DNA of 9,106 bases from Clostridia bacterium (lineage in GTDB: Bacteria > Bacillota > Clostridia > Oscillospirales > Acutalibacteraceae). Positions 7,318 to 9,106 of the stretch are shown piece after piece (position 1 is the first letter of the stretch; each line of letters starts with the position of its first letter). The notes beneath the pieces were generated by a model, which was not told the origin of the DNA, did no database searches, and was given only the letters and a program-made list of their open reading frames with translations. Both the position numbers and the translations under genes were made by a program. The stretch is taken from contig JAFOXT010000066.1 in the NCBI GenBank assembly GCA_017425745.1, positions 1-9,106 on the forward strand, read 5' to 3'.

Positions 7318-7932
7318 TTATGCAACAAAATTTGTTGAAGGGTGATAAATCACTGTTCTGTCAAGATCGATGAAGCGTCTTGTTGCATCAAGATAATCGG
7401 TTTCTTCAACCTTTTCAATCTTATCGGATTCTTCAGCTTCAAATACTTTTTCAGCTTCTGTTGCCTTGGGAGCTTCATATATATTTTCAACTGTGCTTGG
7501 CTTCATTGTGCTGAAAACATCTTCAAATTCGGTAACCTTGTCAGCTTCAGCGGTCTTTTTTGCTTCGGCAGCCTTTTCTGCTTCATAGGCTTTGATGATT
7601 TCTTTATCCTTAGCGATAATTTTTGCTGAGGCTTTTGCTTCGGCCATGTATGAAAGGAACAACACTGATAAAACGCTGATAGCTGCGCCTAAAATCAGAC
7701 CGACAACGAAACAGGCAAGTGCGTTGAAAAAGTTGTTGCCGTTGTCGCTGTTGCCTATATGGCTGGTCATATAAAAGGGACAGAAGTTAAAGCCGAAATA
7801 TGCACCGCCGACAGCGAAGGCAGCTGAAACAGTGCCAACGAAAAAGTTAGAAACCTTTAATAAAATATCGGTTGCGGAAAATTTGGGACGCTCGGGAAGG
7901 GAAAAAGTGAATTTAAGGCTGTAGTTCTTCAT
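7318..7932 (-). CDS. Unrecognised two-helix membrane protein with charged coiled-coil tail
   Basis: I do not recognise this 204-residue product. After a polar N-terminus of about 27 residues there are two probable membrane helices, about 30-50 (FFVGTVSAAFAVGGAYFGFNF) and 70-96 (NALACFVVGLILGAAISVLSV), joined by a Gly/Asn-rich loop. Then comes an Ala/Lys/Glu-rich, probably coiled-coil stretch (97-135), an acidic Glu-rich low-complexity stretch (136-180) with EAEK-like repeats, and a short tail ending RTVIYHPSTNFVA. This suggests a membrane anchor with a cytoplasmic tail, but no function can be given. The start at 7932 is set by GGAGG (7941-7945 on the complement) 8 bases upstream; the TTG five codons earlier overlaps that site and is unlikely. 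It converges on dut and diverges from the gene at 8244. Confidence 0.75.
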   Translation of the reverse strand: MKNYSLKFTFSLPERPKFSATDILLKVSNFFVGTVSAAFAVGGAYFGFNFCPFYMTSHIGNSDNGNNFFNALACFVVGLILGAAISVLSVLFLSYMAEAKASAKIIAKDKEIIKAYEAEKAAEAKKTAEADKVTEFEDVFSTMKPSTVENIYEAPKATEAEKVFEAEESDKIEKVEETDYLDATRRFIDLDRTVIYHPSTNFVA

Positions 7933-8001
7933 AAAATTGACCTCCAATGTTTTTTTACGGTGTAAATGATTTGCAACAATGTGTTTTTTTATTACAACTT
8001 C

Positions 8002-8031
8002 ATTATAACTGAGGCACTCAGCGTGTCTGTA
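8002..8031 (-). promoter_or_regulatory. Possible promoter of the leftward membrane-protein gene
   Basis: On the complement, TATAAT (8007-8002) is a perfect -10 hexamer, but no good -35 is seen at 16-18 bases (ACAGAC at 17). The start would lie near 7995, about 60 bases before the ATG. The palindrome CTGAG-GCA-CTCAG (8009-8021) occupies the spacer, so an activator or repressor there is possible. Confidence 0.4.
8009..8021. repeat. 13-base palindrome in promoter spacer
   Basis: CTGAG and CTCAG are perfect inverted 5-base arms around GCA, placed just upstream of the leftward -10 box. This is the position and form of a small operator, but no known regulator site is matched. Confidence 0.4.
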
Positions 8032-8046
8032 ATTTCAGTTTTACCG
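8027..8046. repeat. 20-base direct repeat, copy 1
   Basis: CTGTAATTTCAGTTTTACCG recurs at 8103-8122 with a single G to A change. The copies start 76 bases apart, both between the two divergent genes. Confidence 0.7.
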
Positions 8047-8102
8047 TGTTTCTTTGTTGTTTGTTTACTGTGGCTTTATTTTACAACACCGCTGTTTAAC
8101 TG

Positions 8103-8122
8103 CTGTAATTTCAATTTTACCG
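8103..8122. repeat. 20-base direct repeat, copy 2
   Basis: CTGTAATTTCAATTTTACCG differs from copy 1 at one base. It could be a regulator-binding site or a remnant of a local duplication. Confidence 0.7.
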
Positions 8123-8185
8123 AAGGTTACGTTAATGAAAATGGGTAGCAATGATGTTTGAATTACGTAGTGGTTAAAAAACTTC

Positions 8186-8214
8186 TTGATTTTCAATAAA
8201 AATAGTGTTATGCT
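8186..8214 (+). promoter_or_regulatory. Promoter of the secreted-protein gene
   Basis: TTGATT (8186-8191), a 17-base spacer, then TATGCT (8209-8214) preceded by TG at 8206-8207, giving an extended -10 (TGTTATGCT). Transcription would begin near 8221, about 20 bases before the ATG. The ribosome site AAGGAGG (8229-8235) lies 8 bases ahead of the ATG. Confidence 0.65.
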
Positions 8215-8243
8215 AAAGGTATAAAATTAAGGAGGTAAATAAA

Positions 8244-8909
8244 ATGAAAAAAATCATCGCACTTTTGTTATCGGTAATTATGATCTTTTCGATGACTTCA
8301 ACAGCTCATGTAGTTGCAATAACAACCGAAGAAAAAACATCAAATGTATCTATTGATACCTATATGGATTATCTTGAATCTAAGCTGAATGATAGCAATC
8401 TTTTTGTCAGATTTATTGCACAATTTATGATAATCGGAATAAAATTAAAGTTAATAGATGAGGATGATTTGAAAGGTTGGTTTGACATTAAATCACCAGA
8501 TGTTAATGATGACAATAATGATATAAATGACAACCCAGATGTTAGTTTGGATAATGACTTCGTGGATGGAGAAGAAGTTAAACTTTATGATAAGCAGTCA
8601 TTTCCTTTTGTTATGAATGGTATAACAATAACAAACATAACAATAACAAAAGAAGATTATAACGATATAAATGAACAAAATGGTTATTATAATCCATATA
8701 AATATCTTGTCAAAATTGAAGGTTATGCTTCTGAACCCGAATGTTTAGCAGTTGTTTTGAATTATGGCTCTGATATTTATAATTCTTATCTAATTAAACC
8801 TGAGCAGCTTGATGAATTTGGAAACTTCTCTGTTAAAGCTGAACAGTTTGGCTTGTATGAAGATGTGGATCTATATTATATTTGTTCAGTACATTATGTA
8901 TATGATTAA
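8244..8909 (+). CDS. Unrecognised secreted protein with Asp/Asn-rich linker
   Basis: I do not recognise this 221-residue product. Residues 1-25 form a clear signal peptide: KK, a hydrophobic core (IIALLLSVIMIFSM) and a VVA cleavage site before Ile26. The mature protein has an N-terminal helical part (about 35-85, including FVRFIAQFMIIGIKLKL), a linker rich in Asp and Asn (86-110, near SPDVNDDNNDIND), and a C-terminal, probably beta-rich domain with many aromatic residues ending in VHYVYD. A five-residue tandem repeat ITITN-ITITK lies at 127-136. There is no LPxTG motif, lipobox or known catalytic motif. Codon choice is visibly more AT-rich than in nrdD and the other genes here, hinting at recent acquisition or fast evolution. 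It has its own promoter and terminator, so it is probably a single-gene unit. Confidence 0.8.
   Translation: MKKIIALLLSVIMIFSMTSTAHVVAITTEEKTSNVSIDTYMDYLESKLNDSNLFVRFIAQFMIIGIKLKLIDEDDLKGWFDIKSPDVNDDNNDINDNPDVSLDNDFVDGEEVKLYDKQSFPFVMNGITITNITITKEDYNDINEQNGYYNPYKYLVKIEGYASEPECLAVVLNYGSDIYNSYLIKPEQLDEFGNFSVKAEQFGLYEDVDLYYICSVHYVYD
8622..8651 (+). repeat. In-frame 15-base tandem repeat
   Basis: ATAACAATAACAAAC (8622-8636) is followed directly by ATAACAATAACAAAA (8637-8651). The unit is five codons and encodes ITITN then ITITK in the secreted protein. Confidence 0.8.
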
Positions 8910-8924
8910 TAATATTAGCAAACA

Positions 8925-8953
8925 AAAAAGCTACCGGAAATCGGTAGCTTTTT
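8925..8953. terminator. Bidirectional terminator shared by the secreted-protein gene and rnpB
   Basis: AAAAAGCTACCG (8925-8936) and CGGTAGCTTTTT (8942-8953) pair perfectly around GAAAT. A T-run ends the stem on each strand, so it can stop transcription rightward from the gene at 8244 and leftward from rnpB. Confidence 0.9.
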
Positions 8954-8960
8954 CTATTAA

Positions 8961-9106
8961 AGTAACGAGTGAGTCTGTAAGCCGAGTTTTGTCATTTAAG
9001 GCAATCATCTGTCTAGGCGTTGAATTGCTCCAACGCTCAAGCCACCCGTCTGTCTTTTGTGCCCAGCTGACAGCTGACAAGTCGGTGTTGCTTCGGGTAG
9101 GGTTTA
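8961..9106 (-). ncRNA. rnpB: RNase P RNA, 3' part (5' part beyond right edge)
   Basis: The catalytic RNA of RNase P, which trims the 5' ends of pre-tRNAs. Read on the complement, the 3' half has the conserved elements: ACAAAACTCGGCTTA (8992-8978), the 3' strand of helix P4 and its flank; AGATGATTGCC (9010-9000) just upstream; and a GCGTTG...CAACGC hairpin (9036-9017). Further upstream, GGGTGGCTTGAGC and TAAACCCTACCCGAAGCAAC correspond in order to E. coli-type elements, pointing to the ancestral class A fold, not the Bacillus class B. The 5' strand of P4 and the first half of the RNA lie outside the window. The 3' end is placed at about 8961, just before the terminator. Confidence 0.95.

Larger units (their letters stand above)
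7933..8185. other. Divergent spacer with promoter-like sites and repeats
   Basis: No gene is supported here. The spacer carries a -10-like site for the leftward gene, a 13-base palindrome (8009-8021) and a 20-base direct repeat (8027-8046 and 8103-8122). The rest is AT-rich with runs of T and no further structure that I can name. Confidence 0.5.

Noticed and set aside
7115..7345. Open frame of 76 codons on the + strand
   Set aside because: It runs through the hairpin cluster and into the antisense of the 7318-7932 gene, has no ribosome site, and its Cys/Arg/Phe-rich product looks like a chance translation of repeats.
7966..8148. Open frame of 60 codons in the divergent spacer
   Set aside because: It covers the direct repeats and promoter-like sites, has no ribosome site and gives a Phe/Cys-rich product typical of AT-rich non-coding DNA.

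Overview
The window looks like chromosomal DNA from an anaerobic, low-to-moderate GC Firmicute of the gut Clostridia type (Ruminococcus or Oscillospiraceae-like). This rests on strong AAGGAGG-type ribosome sites, a class III (oxygen-sensitive) ribonucleotide reductase, plant-glycan enzymes and the AT-rich spacers. The assignment is an inference from content; no taxonomic marker was compared.

Bases 1-3571 (+ strand) form a carbohydrate-related cluster with short gaps: a CE2-like SGNH esterase cut by the left edge, an AEC-family transporter with a GTG start, and a GH27 alpha-galactosidase with a beta-sandwich-like insert of about 145 residues inside its catalytic barrel. A rho-independent terminator at about 3592 closes it.

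Bases 3798-6974 (+) form a nucleotide-metabolism operon, nrdD-nrdG-dut. It is preceded by a TTGACA-N17-TATTAT promoter overlaid by a 15/16 match to the NrdR box. NrdD reduces NTPs anaerobically, NrdG installs its glycyl radical, and dUTPase removes dUTP and supplies dUMP. The nrdG and dut reading frames overlap.

Bases 6975-7317 have no convincing gene but are dense in perfect or near-perfect inverted repeats. Two identical 28-base hairpins sit 275 bases apart, with four more hairpins between them. Only the second copy is followed by a T-run, so the dut terminator may have been split by an insertion or duplication.

Bases 7318-7932 (- strand) encode an unrecognised two-helix membrane protein with a charged coiled-coil tail. 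It is divergent from an AT-rich gene at 8244-8909 (+) for an unrecognised secreted protein. The 311-base divergent spacer holds a promoter-like site for each gene, a 13-base palindrome and a 20-base direct repeat with one mismatch.

The right edge (8961-9106, - strand) is the 3' part of the RNase P RNA gene rnpB. It shares a bidirectional terminator with the secreted-protein gene.
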